This document shows positions 48,263 through 60,530 of a stretch of DNA of 64,000 nucleotides, in pieces. This stretch comes from Salticus scenicus (taxonomy: Eukaryota; Arthropoda; Arachnida; Araneae; Salticidae), in NCBI GenBank assembly GCA_963930645.1, contig OZ005655.1:132729626-132793625 (forward strand), given 5' to 3'. Both the position numbers and the translations under genes were made by a program. The number at the start of each line of letters is the position of its first letter. The first letter of the stretch is position 1. The notes beneath the pieces were generated by a model, which saw nothing but the letters and a program-made list of their open reading frames with translations, ran no database searches and was not told the origin of the DNA.

Positions 48263-48720
48263 TCATTCAAGAGCAAGGCGAAAAAATTGTTTAACTGATC
48301 GTTTCTCAGGAACTAAAAACTTGGCGAAATCATGCGAATATTCAATAACCAGTTGCCAGTGAATTAACAGATTTAGACATATGTTTGGATTTCCCACTGA
48401 TATCAGGTTTAGAGCTATGCTGATAAAAAGCCTCTGCTGATAAAATTGCTGATAAATAAATTTAAATAAAAAAAGTTCCAGAAACATTCTCATGTTATAC
48501 AGATTTAGAATAATGTTTGGACTTTCTGCTAATATAAGTTTTGCTATGCTGATAAAATGTTTCACACATACACACACTTACACAGACCAACAGTTAAAAA
48601 CTTTGTCTTCGAATCTAAGGGATTCTGAATCATCTAAATATAGCAAAGGAACATTTTCGAAAATTTAGCCTCAAAACATTACTTTTTGTATCAAATATGA
48701 ATATGAGAAAGTAAAAATAA
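48263..48720 (-). repeat. dispersed repeat family B, minus-strand copy
   Basis: Read on the minus strand it starts TTTTACTTTCTCATATTC, then AATTTTCGAAAATG, CTGTTGGTCTGTGTAAG and AAAGTCCAAACATT. Related copies: 49730-50110 (+) and about 59950-60520 (−). The 104-codon minus-strand frame here is part of the repeat and shows no domain. Confidence 0.55.
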
Positions 48721-49730
48721 AAATGTTAAGTGATCGAAAAATCAAGAAATATTGTCAATTCTAATCGTATAAGCTGATAAAGATAGGAAGATTTCGTCGT
48801 TGTAAAAAAACTCACAATTGAATGATTAAAGGTATAGACATCATGGGTTAAAAAATTAATGCCAAAAGATTTTATTATTGAAATAAGTAGATGTGTGAAA
48901 GAGGGCAGTTCATTTTAGATGATATTTGCATGTATATGTATATCAGTTTTAATACAGTAATGGGGTAAAATAATGTTTTCAGATAAAATATTTTTTTAAA
49001 TGTAATTTGATTTTTAATATGTAAAATTAAATGCTATATGTTCACAAAGAACCATTTTAGTTTGAGATATTTTTTTTGCCTTTACTAAGAATTACGTTTA
49101 ATGTCCATTCTTTCTACGACTGCGACAGGATATCTTTATTACTTCTATTGATTTTTTTTTTAAATTCATTTTTGGTTTACCTTAAATTTATGATGCAGCA
49201 TTTAAAATATGATTTTTAATGATTAAAGATAAAAAAAAAATTTGAATTTGAAATGTTCTTTGATGATTAAGAGAAAGAAAAAATTAAAAAATATTTTAAC
49301 GAATACCTCAAAATCAAGAAACGGGAGTTTTAATTTTCGTTTACATAAAAATCAAAAAAGTCTAGGAAAGATTCATCAGGATCGGTGAAGCTTAATATTA
49401 AATAAAGAAGGAGCTTATAATGGGAAATAAATATAAAAACTAATGCTTGCTTTCCTGTACTTTAAAAAAAGGATTTTTAAAAAGAAAAATCAGGAAAAAT
49501 TTCATTGAAAAATTTAAAATAGAAATAGAAATCGGGAGGAAGCTTTTGCTTCCCAAATATTTAACATAAGAAAGTTTTTTTTTTAATTTAGGAATTATAA
49601 AAAAAATACATAATTTCAGAAAGCATTTTTATACGAAAAAATGAAAAACTTATATAAACATTGTTTAAATTAAATTTAATCGATACTAACAAATTTTTAG
49701 AATAAGATATTTGAATCCTTCCCCCCTTTT
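48721..49730. other. AT-rich non-coding
   Basis: No open frame or repeat partner seen. Confidence 0.5.
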
Positions 49731-50990
49731 TTTTTTTACTTTATCTTAACCATAAGGTAGATAAAATATTGTTTTGGATAAAATTTTCGAAATTAAGTTT
49801 TTGTTATATTTACACGTTTTGTGGTTCTCTGAATCTAAAAATCATGTTTTTAGCTGTTGGTCTGTGTGTGTGTGTGTCTGCCTGTTATCAACATATCTCA
49901 AAAACAAATTATAGCCGAAAGTCCAAACTTGGTATCCTAAATGTGTATCCTATAGGGATGCTACACTAAACTTTTCGTTGAGATCAAGCCAATGGTTCGC
50001 ATACAGGTACACACAAGAGAGTTCAAATACATTACGTCTATGGGGAAAATTGCAGGTAAGTAGAGTTTAACACCTATAGACTGCACTAAACCAAATGAAA
50101 CGAATATATATTTTTTATATGCATAAAAACATGTTTCATGTAAAATGTGGTATGGAAATCATTTCACTGTTCGTTTACAGGGCTACATAAAAGAACTAGA
50201 TTGTAGTGCGGCAATGCTTGAAAATTGATGAAAGTGCATTTCAAGTTGTATAGTGTGTTACTAATATAGGATTATATTTAAGTGCACCATGTGGTGTGTA
50301 CATGATCTTCAGAATATATATATTACTGCCAATATTTCATAACAATCTTTTTCATTCTTAGTGAAAGTGTTTTACTATAATATTTTACCATGTCCAGGAA
50401 AGCTGCTCAGGAATTGAAATTAATTCCTAATAGTCATATGGTAAAGAATGTATTTTTTAAATCAAAATATTAATAGTTTGATTTTTGTATATTTACACGT
50501 TTTGAGGCATCATGAATACCGAAGTCAAATTTTTAACTTTTGAACTTTCTCTGTGGCTCTGAGAGTAAATAAAAGAAATAATTTCAGACGATCGAAATGT
50601 TGTATTTGAAGTTATTACCTTTGCTATTAGAAAGGTTTGATCAAGATTGATAAGTTTCAAGGAATGTTGCGTGTGAAAGTTGTTTGGATAATTATAAATG
50701 AATTTTTTAATTTAATAACAGATTTGAATTTTATGTAACTGCAGGTACAATAATGAATTGAGGGGTAGAGGGTGTGGTAGGGTCCCTCACACCGAATTAT
50801 TTGTAAAATAAAGCTGTTCCGACTCTAATTTGAATTGTTTTAATATAAATTTACATAACAGTACTCGTTATTTTACCCCACAATCTCCAATCTGTATTTA
50901 TATTATTAAATTTCAGGGTAAGAAAAAGTCGTGTGAGTGACACATCAAATTTTTTTCAAAATATTGGCCGCACAAAATATTCAGATATAT
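49730..50990 (+). repeat. dispersed repeat family B, plus-strand copy and non-coding flank
   Basis: TTTACTTTATCTTAACC, AAATTTTCGAAATTAAG, TTTACACGTTTTGTGGT, GTTGGTCTGTGTGTGTG, AAGTCCAAACTTGGTATCC, TACAGGTACACACAAGAGAG. After about 50110 only short echoes remain (50462-50520). Confidence 0.55.
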
Positions 50991-51960
50991 CATATAAGGA
51001 AATAGCTGGAATTGCTTTTTCATTTTTATTAACCATTTTAATTTTTTCCAACTATGTTTAAGCGTGAATATTATTTGAATTATCCCATGTATATGTTTAA
51101 CTATCCATTTGTTCATCTGTACATCTGCTCTCCTTCAACACCCATAAATATTTTCGGAAATTTTTCAAAATAATATATGTCATTCAAGTTGAGTATGGAA
51201 TGTTCTCTATTTAAAATGGCATAATGGTCTCTATACAACTGTTTTGTGTACAGGGATACCCCACAAAATGCCAATGAAGTGCGTTTCAGTACAGACATTT
51301 TTATAAATAACATTTAAAAAACTTAAAAAAAAAAAAAAAAAAAGAAAATCATAACGAAACTTACATTCACTATTAGTATGCTAAAATAATGTTTTGTATG
51401 AAATATGATATACTTAACATTAAGATTTATAGGGCTACACTAAAATATTCAGATACATTTAGGGCTATAAATGGAAATTATTAGAATTGCATTTCCGTTT
51501 GCGTTAAGAATTTTCAACATTTTCGAACAATGTTTGTGAGTGATTTTGAATTCATGTAGTTCTAATAGTCTGCATTTTTGTCCTTCTGTCTGTTGTGTAT
51601 ATGACGTAGTTAAAGAACGTAGAAAGTTAAACGATGTATCGATTAAGTGCAGTTGGAAAGTGTTAATAATCAATGCGAACCACACGATTTTTCATTCTTG
51701 ATTAATTTATGTATATATAACTCGGGCAATTTATCGTAAATAAAAGTGGACGAAGAATTGACACCGAACTACTCCTAGCTTCAGAGATTAATTGCGCCCT
51801 TCCTGTATGATATATTATCAAGAAATGGAAAGTCCGTATCCTAAATTTGTATGTCAATTGTGATATTACTTGAAACATTTCATGAAGGTTGGACCAAAAA
51901 AAAAATTCGTCTACAGGTACATACAAGATAATTAAAATATATTACGCCTACGCGCGAAAT
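50990..51960 (+). repeat. module family C, copy 2, then a family-B-like tail
   Basis: 51000-51660 is colinear with 44980-45540 and 59210-59850 (TTTTCGGAAATTTTTCAAAA, TTTGTGTACAGGGATACCCC, TAGGGCTACACTAAAATATTC, CAGTTGGAAAGTGTTA). 51720-51960 adds AAAGTCCGTATCCTAAAT and TACAGGTACATACAAG as in family B. Confidence 0.6.
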
Positions 51961-52257
51961 TTAACATTGATACCTTTTAACAAACTTAGACTGTGCTAAA
52001 CATAATTAAAATAACATCACTTAAATTCGTTTCGTGCTTTTGCCGCTTTGTTTGAAGTACTCGTGCCTACTTTGTTCAACTGACGAAGGGTCGTATCTTC
52101 TTTAGACCCGAAACAATTGTTGCAAGTTCTTGCATTTTATGGTGTTTATTCCAAGTTTTGAACTTATTAAAAGTAAAAATAACCTTTTAATTGAAAAGAA
52201 ATACTATAAATATTTCATTTTAAATTCTCCTTTTAAATATTAATAAGCTTTTTTTAC

Positions 52258-53053
52258 TTTCTTCTATATTCAATACTAGAAGGTATTGGATTCGTAAAGA
52301 TTTTCAACTTCGAGTTTTTTGATGGATTTACACGTTTCAAGAGGTCTAGTTTACGATTTGGCAATTTTTAGAAAATATTTGTCTGTGTATATGCTTGTGA
52401 CAAAATTTTATGGTAAATGTATCTCAGGATCTACTGCAGAGAATTTAATAAAATTTGATATGCTGTTGAACCTAGATATAAATTAGTGACTATCAACTTT
52501 TGGTTGAAATCTTCCAATAAGTGGCATTGCCATCCCGCTGCGTCTAAATTTTTAACAATTCGGTACAGGACAAAATTTCGTATAAATGTGCACAAAGAGT
52601 ATTATATTTTTAAGAAACATTATGAATTTAAAAAGAATTATTTGTAATAGTGATATTCAATTGAAAAAAAAATGTATGTGTAGGAGCATTGCATCCCATT
52701 TTGGGAGGGAAGTTGCCCTTCAGAGTTAGCACATTTTCATTATGGGTATCTTGCAAAAGATCTTGTCAATACCTTTAAAGATAATGGTTGATACATCGGT
52801 CTGTGATAATTCAAATTAAAGTTATTGTATTTTTCAATTTTAGAGGAAAAAAAAATTAAAGATGTTATATGGAGAATAAAATTGACTTTTGTTTGGATAT
52901 TTAGTGTTATACTATTTCTTTAGAATGGAAATCATCTGCATTCGTCATGTAAGATAAGTTTGATAAAAAAGAATTTTAATAAATAATTTTTATTGAGTAA
53001 ATTTGAATAAAAAAATATAGAAGAAAGTATGTGGTGGCCATAACATACTGGTT
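52258..53053 (+). repeat. dispersed repeat family A, single full copy
   Basis: TACTTTCTTCTATATTC at the left and ATATAGAAGAAAGTATG, TGGTGGCCATAACATACTGG at the right give the same inverted tips as the 38.8-40.1 kb copy. The interior is colinear with it (GTATTGGATTCG, TTTACACGTTTCAAG, GTGGCATTGCCAT, GGGTATCTTGCAAAAG, AATACCTTTAAAG). About 800 bp without internal duplication, so probably close to the basic unit. Confidence 0.75.
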
Positions 53054-53058
53054 TCCAC

Positions 53059-53229
53059 ATTGTCAAGAAAGAAAGAAAAAAAAAAGTCCTGTTTGCTGCC
53101 AGAAATTTTTCGTAATTCAGAAAAATACGTTCTATGAACGTAATTTTTCCGTTGATAGAACGTATTTTCCTGAATTACAGAAAATTTATGGCAGCAAACT
53201 GCAGAAAACAGGCCTTTTTTTGGCAGTGC
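53059..53229. mobile_element. ~170-bp palindromic MITE
   Basis: GTCCTGTTTGCTGCCAGAAA and AATTCAGAAAAATACGTTCTAT at 53086-53143 are inverted at 53156-53215. Tips are CATTGTCAAGAAAG and the inverse of CACTGCCAAAAAAA. It lies immediately after the family A copy. A frame of 107 codons spanning it is incidental. Confidence 0.7.
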
Positions 53230-56030
53230 ATTTAAAACTAGGACTATGCTTTATACATAGGACTATGTTTCATGTTAGCTGTTTAGTAAACAGATTTTTT
53301 GGTAAGGGAGTAGGTAAAAAGCTATTTATTACATTTGGCAAACGTAAAAACTAATCGAAAGAAATTCTGTTCCAATTTCATGCATATATATGTTTCTTAG
53401 AACTATAGAAATTTAGTTTAAAATTAAATCTCAATCTATCGAAAAAAAAAGTAATTAGATAAAATTTGTATTTATTTGGTATTTATTTGACAGCTTTAAG
53501 GCTATAGTTACAAGGACATTTTGTCTAGAATGATGCTTATTACATGAATTAATAGTAACAATGCACAATATCTTAAATACATAGGACACAACAAACAACC
53601 ATTTCCGCACCGAGTTTCAAACCCGGGATCTAAGAGATAAATGTGTAACTATTGATACAAATCTTATTTGATGGTTACATATTTTTTCGAGCAAAACAAA
53701 TCGTGCTTCCGTCGCTGGGAGATAATATCGTCGTTTACAGTGTGGTTGTCTGTAGCTTCATCTAGAACTGAGGAATTTTATTTAATGTAAAATTTTTACG
53801 TGTAAACAACGTAAAAGATCTGTTGTGTACGAATATTTTCTGTATTATTCTGTTACCGAAAATTTTTGTATTGTTTGATTAGCATACGGATATTTTCTGT
53901 CAAATTTACTGCTAGAAATTTTTTATAATGTAAGAGGGATTTTTTTTTTTTTTTTTTTTTTTTATAACAGTATAAAGATTTTTCCTGTTAAAATCTATAA
54001 AATTTCGGAATCGATCACTAAAATCAAAATTTTATAGAACGTGTATTCTAAGTGTGGATCTTTAATAAAGAAGTTCACGGTTTGCGTATAAGTACAATTT
54101 TCCATATTTTTTTTGCCAGTTTGTTTCATTTCGTAAGATGAGTTAGGCGAATCATTGATTCCCCACCTTACATATTATGTGAAGTACATTTTACTTTCAA
54201 AAATTTCAGAAATCAGTCTCAGTAATCTACTAATATGAATGCACAATTGCAAAGTTATTTAAGACTGTCCGTAACCTTAATACTTGAATTTGTTAATAGA
54301 AATTGTTTTTTATAGTAATTATATGCCATTTAATACGACAAAAAACATTTTTTCTAAATAGTGGTATAAAACTTATTTTTCGTTTGTAGTAACTTGGCAC
54401 TTCTGTGAACGGTGAATAAGAGAATGTTTGAAAGCTTTAGAAGTAAATATTGTGAAAAGTTTATCCTTTTTACCGTAATTTATTTTATAAGCTTGTAAAG
54501 GTTTATGAATTTTATACATAAAGAGTGAAATCTGTAAATCCGGGATGATTTAGGAATTTATTTGAATTCAAAAGAACCATCCTTTAAAAATGTTTCCTAT
54601 TTCAAAATACATTTCAGTATTTAGATATCATCCATCTAGCAAATCTCCTCAAGATATCTTAGGGATGTCCTGTAGGGCAGGAACACCGAGATTTTTGTAT
54701 ACTACAGCTCAGTGCTCGGGAAACTTACATAAACAGTATTTATAAATAATATTAAAAATATGCCTACTATTTATAAATAATATTAAAAGTAATCTTGTAT
54801 ATAAGAAATATATTCAGTTTTAATCAGGGATTATAGTGAAAGAATAAAAATATTATGTATCCAATATTTACACATGCTTATTTTGCACTTTTTTTTTTAT
54901 TATTACACAATTTTCAAACTTATTGCAGAAAAAAATGCCATAAATATCTCTGTTGATAGATATGGAACACATCAGTTAAAAAAATTAACTTAAACCGATA
55001 CTGAATCTCCATTAAAGAAAGATGATTTCTGAAAAATTTTTTCATTCTTATTTATGTCAGTAATTCATCATTGGCCACTATAGATTATAAATATCAAAGT
55101 AGAATTGATTTTGAAAGATATTTATCGCAAGTGATTTTTTTTACCAAACTAAATCTGCGAGATAAAAATGAAAACTTTCCACCAACCAATATTATTTCGT
55201 TAACACAAAGCCCTAGCAAATTGCTTCGTCGATAAGACTAGCAGCTCTAATGTAATAAGAAAGTTACATAAAAAATACAAGCAATGTGAGGATCAATGTT
55301 CTTGATTGAGGTTTAATCTGTTTTCTGACTTTTTCCCTGAGTAATTTTTTAAAAAAGTGAAGAAAAATTATCAAACTTGTGTTATCTAAAAAAAAAAAGA
55401 CATTTCAAACAGTTAAAAAATATATATTGATATAAAAATTCAAAGTTTCTTTATCTATGTTTTGTGCTTGAGATAAAAGTTATCTAAAAAAAAAAAAAAA
55501 AAAAAAAATAGTTAAAGGAATAAACAGAATAATTGATTTCTTCGTTGATATAGTATAGCACACATTTAATCGAATAGAAATCAGTTTTTCTATCAGAATA
55601 TTATGTTTTCACAGAGAATTGTATATTTCCGCATAATATTCATTTATTTGCATGACCCTGTAAACAGATTATAAAATTTGAATGCATTATTTTAATTACA
55701 TTTAAAAATTGCTCAATTTTACATACTGCATAATTTTTTAAAAAGATATTCAGGTTTTTGAATAAAATAGAGCTTTGGTGACTGTTACATACATTATTCA
55801 CATATATAATGTAGTATAAGGAATGAAGTCGCACATTCAAAGGAAAAAAAAAAAATACAGAGAAAAACTAAAAAATAAGTAATGACTTAACAAAAAATCC
55901 ATTTAAATAAGAGGTAATGTTTCCACAGACGGACAATTAAGATGGATACCTGTTAGAAATGGAGTCTTCTGATAAACTGATTTCTATTCACACATGAGGG
56001 ATTGGGCATGTATTTTACTCCTCTAGCCTT
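53230..56030. other. AT-rich non-coding
   Basis: Contains a tRNA-like B-box string (GAGTTTCAAACCCGGGATC at about 53611-53629) without a foldable cloverleaf, T and A homopolymers (53938-53963, 55483-55508) and no coding signal. Confidence 0.5.
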
Positions 56031-56082
56031 TTTAACACTTTCCAACAAGGTTGAAAAGTGTTTATGACTTCGGTTTATCTGT

Positions 56083-56126
56083 TTGTCTGTCTGTCTGTCT
56101 GTCCGTCTGTCTGTCTGTCTGTCTGT
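56083..56126. repeat. (CTGT)n microsatellite
   Basis: About 11 CTGT/CCGT units at the head of the first array unit. Shorter tracts head the other units (57385, 58015, 58660). Confidence 0.95.
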
Positions 56127-56989
56127 ACGCTCTCTAACTCCCGTAAATATTTATGGAATTTCTTGAAACTGATATATGTTATTCAAGTTTGCTATCGGAC
56201 GGTCCCTATTGAAAATGGAGTTTATACCTCTACTGGTTTGTGTACAGGGACACCCGAAAATATTTCAAAGCATTGTGTTCTATGAGAGGTATTTCTATAA
56301 ACCATATTTTCATACCTTTTAGACATATCTTAGTGCAATTGAAATATGTTATTCAAGTTCACAATCGGACGTTTCCTATTGAAAATGGAGTTTGTACCTC
56401 TACTGGTTTGTGTACAGGGACACCCGAAAGTATTTCAAAGCATTGTGTTCTATGAGAGGTATTTCTATAAACCATATTTTCATACCTTTGCTTTAGACAT
56501 ATCTTAATGAAATTGAAATATGTTATTCAAGTTCACTATCGAACGTTTCCTATTGAAAATGGAGTTTGTACCTCTACTGGTTTGTGTACAGGGATACCCG
56601 AAAGTATTTCAAAGCATTGTGTTCTATGAGAGGTATTTCTATAAATCATATTTTAATACCTTCACTGTAGACATATCTTAATGAAATTGAAATATGTTAT
56701 TCAAGTTCACTATTGGATGTTTCCTGTATAAAATGGAGGGAATACCACCATCGGGTTATACACAGGGACACTCAAAAGTATTACAAAGAATTGCGTTCTA
56801 TGAGAGATATTTCTATAAATCAAATTTTAATAACTTTAGTTTCCACAAATTTTAAGGAATTGAAATATGTTATTTATATGCACAAAAGAATGCTTTGCAT
56901 ACAATATAGCATGTTTAGCATTATATTTACAGGGTGGCACAAAAATATCCAGATAAATTAAGAGCTATTAATAAAAAAATTGCTAGATA

Positions 56990-57291
56990 CCCTAACAGCA
57001 CAAAATATTCCAGAAACGTAACAATCATATAACATTGAAACATTATGAAACCTTCCGAAACGTTTAAAACCGTTCAGATTACTTTCCGATTAGTTTCAAA
57101 AACGTAGAAATGTCCGCGATCGTAACAAAAAATCAGATACGTAACAGAAACGTTACAATCACTTAACAGATAGAAAATCAAAAAGGGCGAATGTTTCAGA
57201 AAGGTATCAGAGAGCATATTAAAACGTGTTACGTTTTTGAAAGATTGTAAGCTTTTTTCAACATAACTGAAACATTCTGTGCTGTATGGGT
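56990..57291. mobile_element. 302-bp MITE, CCCTAACAGCACA family
   Basis: CCCTAACAGCACAAAATATT at the left and the inverse of CCCATACAGCACAGAATG at the right, flanked by TA on both sides (56988-56989, 57292-57293). The interior has many GAAACGTTA-like words in both orientations. Non-coding. The shorter relative is at 14979-15097. Confidence 0.8.
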
Positions 57292-59860
57292 ATGTACTTT
57301 CGTTTACGTTAAGCGTTTTTAACACTTTCTAATATTTTTAACACTTTCCAACAAGGTTTAAAAGTATTTATGACTTCGGTTTGTCCGTCTGTCTATCTGT
57401 CTGTCCGTCTGCCTGTCAGCGCTCTAACTCCCGTAAATATTTATGGAATTTCTTGAAACTCATATATGTTATTCAAGTTCACTATCGGACGTTCCCTATT
57501 GATAATGGAGTTTATGTCTCTACTAGTTTGTGTACAGGGACACCCGAAAGTATTTCAAAGCATTGTGTTCTATGAGAGGTATTTCTATAAACCATATTTT
57601 CATACCTTTAGTGTAGACATACCTGAATGAAATTGAAATATGTTATTCAAGTTCACTATTGGATGTTTCCTGTTTAAAATGGAGGAATTACCACCATCGG
57701 TTTATGTACAGGGATACACAAAATTATTCCAAAGCATTGCGTTCTATGAGAGATATTTCTATAAATCAAATTTTAATAACTTTACTTTCCACGAAGTTTT
57801 AGGAAATTGAAGTATGTTATTTATATGCACAAAAGAATGCTTTGCACATAATATAGCATGATTAGCATTAGATTTACAGGGTGGCACAAAAATATCCAGT
57901 TACATTAAGAGCTATTAATAAACAATTGCTAGAATTGTACTTTCGTTTACGTTAAGCGTTTTTAACACTTTCTAACATTTTTTAAGTGTGAATATGATTT
58001 CAGTTTTGTGTATCTGCCTGTCCGTCTGTCTGTCTGCCTGTCTGTCTGTCCGAGCTCTATCTCCCGTAAATATTTATGGAATTTCTTGAAACTGATATAT
58101 TTTATTCAAGTTTACGATCAGATGTTCCTTATTGAAAATAAAGTTTGTACCTCTACTGGTTTGTGTACAGGTACACCCGAAAGTATTTGAAAGCATTATG
58201 TCCTATAAGAGGTATTTCGATAAACCATATTTTATTACCTTTACTGTAGACATATCTCAATTAAATTGAAATATGTTATTCAGATTCCCTATTGGATGTT
58301 TACTGTATAAAATGAAGGAAATACCACTACTGATTTATGTACAGGGACACTTAAAAGTACTCCAAAGCATTGCGTTCTATGAGAGTTATTTCTATAAATC
58401 AAATTTTAATATCTTTACTTTCTACGAAGTTTTAGGAAATTGAAATATGTCATTTATATACACAAAAGAATGCTTTGCATAGAATATAGCATGTTTATCA
58501 TTAGATTTACAGGGTGACACAAAAATATTCAATTATATTAAGAGCTATTAATAAAAAATTACTAGAATTGTACTCTCGTTTACTTTACGCGTTTTTAAAA
58601 CTTTCTATCATATTTTTAGTGTGAATATAATTTCAATCTCTGTATCTGTCTGATTGTTCTTCTTTCCGTCTGTCTGTCTCTCTGTCGGTTTTACTGCGCT
58701 CTAATTCCCGTAAATATTCATGGAATTTCTTTAAACCGATATATTTTATTCAAGTTGACTATCGGATGTTCCCTATTGAAAATGGACTGAATATCTATTC
58801 TGGTTTGTGTACAGAGACACTCAAAAGTATTCGAAAGCATTGTGTTCTATGGGAGGAGTTTTTATAAACCATATTTTAATACCTTTAATGTATAGAAACG
58901 TCAATGAAATTTTAACATGTTATTCAATTCCCTATCGGATGTTTCCTATGTAAAGTAGAGTACATTTCTAACTGGTTTGTGTACAGGGGCACTTGGAAGT
59001 ATTCCAAAGCATTGTGTTGTATGAGAGTTATTTTTATAAACCAAATTTTAATAATTTTATTCTCCACAAAGCTTAATGCAATTGAAATATATTATTCGTA
59101 TGCACAAAAGAGTGCCTTCTATGTAATATAGTATGGTTAGCATTAGATTTAAAGGGCCACACAAAAATAATCAGTTACATTAAGAGCTATAAATAAAAAT
59201 TTGCTGGAATTGCACTTTTGTTTACATGAGCGTTTTAAAACTTTCTTATAATTTTAGTGGGAATATGATTTCAATTTGTGCATCTGTCTGTCCGATTGTC
59301 TACCTTTCTATCTGTTTGTCTCCGGCTCCTATCATCCGTGAATATTTTGAGAATTTTTAAAAAATGATACACCCAAGTTCCCTATGGAATGTCCCCTATT
59401 TAAAATGCCATTAATTGGTCCTGTACAACTAGTTTGTTTACAGGGACAACAATAACAACAATAAAAAAAAACAATGTATTACGTTTTAGGACAGAATTTT
59501 TTAAAAGTTATATTTAAAAATCTTTCTGCTATAAAAATCACAGAAACATTGACATGCATTATTAATATTCTAAAATGATTTTGTGTATAGAACATGATAT
59601 GATTAACTTTCAGATTTACAGGGCTACACTAAAATATTCAGAGAGATTAAAAGCTGTAATTATAATCTGACGGCTGCGTTTTCTTTTGCGTTAAGCCGTT
59701 TTAACACTTTCCAAAATGCCTAAGAGTAATTTTAAAATCAATTAGTCTATCTGCATGATTTTCAGTTGTTCTGTCTGTTGTGTGATAAAGTAGGCAAAGA
59801 ATATTAAAAGTTATTCGATACAATTGGGTACAGTTGGAAAGTGTTACTAATCAATGCGTA

Positions 59861-60530
59861 CTGCATGATTTTTCTTTCTTGTTATAGATATACATCCGTT
59901 TGCAGGAGAGATAGCTTGGAATGCATTCTATAAATTATACAAATAAACCCCATAATGTATTTAAATTTAACTCTATATGTGAAGCACATAACACAATCTG
60001 AAATGCACTTCCAGCAATTTCGAAGTATAGTCTTAATATGTTCTAATTATTTTGTTTATTCCAATAAAAAGTTTATGATTAATTTTCATACCATAGCCTA
60101 TACTAAACATTCTTTTATGCATTTAACTAATATACATCCAATTCCTTTTGTTAAGTGTGGTCTAAAAGTCTACCTACATGAAGTTCCCAGAGACGTAATT
60201 TATTTGAATTTTCTTGGACACGCCTGTACACGAATTTCTTTTTTCGATTTCAACAAAATATTTCAAGTAGCTGCTTTCTCACATGGTACATATTTAGAAT
60301 ACAAAGTTTGGACTTCCAGCTAATATTTGTTCTTGAATTATGTTGATAGCAGGCTATCTAACGCAAACAGACACACAAATACACACAGATTACTAAGGAT
60401 TAAAGCACCGATTTCTTGATTTAGACTACCTCAAAATTTATACGTATAGAAAAAAGTTAATTTCGAAAATTTCACTCTAAAACAATACTTTCTCTACCAT
60501 TATATGTATATGTTTATTACTGCTATAAAT
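59861..60530 (-). repeat. dispersed repeat family B, minus-strand copy
   Basis: On the minus strand: GTAGAGAAAGTATTG, GAAATTTTCGAAATTAAC, GTAATCTGTGTGTATTTGTG, GGAAGTCCAAACTTTG, GTACAGGCGTGTCCAAG. The 122-codon plus-strand frame (59955-60323) is antisense to it and has no recognised domain. Confidence 0.55.

Larger units (their letters stand above)
56036..59860 (+). repeat. module family C, higher-order tandem array
   Basis: At least four large units (starting about 56036, 57340, 57960, 58600, with a weaker one at 59220), each TTTTAACACTTTC…, a CTGT microsatellite, CTAACTCCCGTAAATATTTATGG, then ~180-bp sub-modules holding ATGTTATTCAAGTTCACTATCGG, CCTATTGAAAATGGAG, GGTTTGTGTACAGGGACACC and AAAGTATTTCAAAGCATTG. 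In the first unit the sub-module is repeated four times (about 56165, 56340, 56515, 56690). The array is split by the MITE at 56990-57291. Short open frames recur in step with the units. Confidence 0.85.

Noticed and set aside
53600..53640. tRNA gene or tRNA-derived SINE
   Set aside because: A B-box-like string is present but no A box at the right distance and no acceptor stem could be paired.
59955..60323. 122-codon plus-strand open frame
   Set aside because: Antisense to a dispersed repeat copy and without recognisable features.
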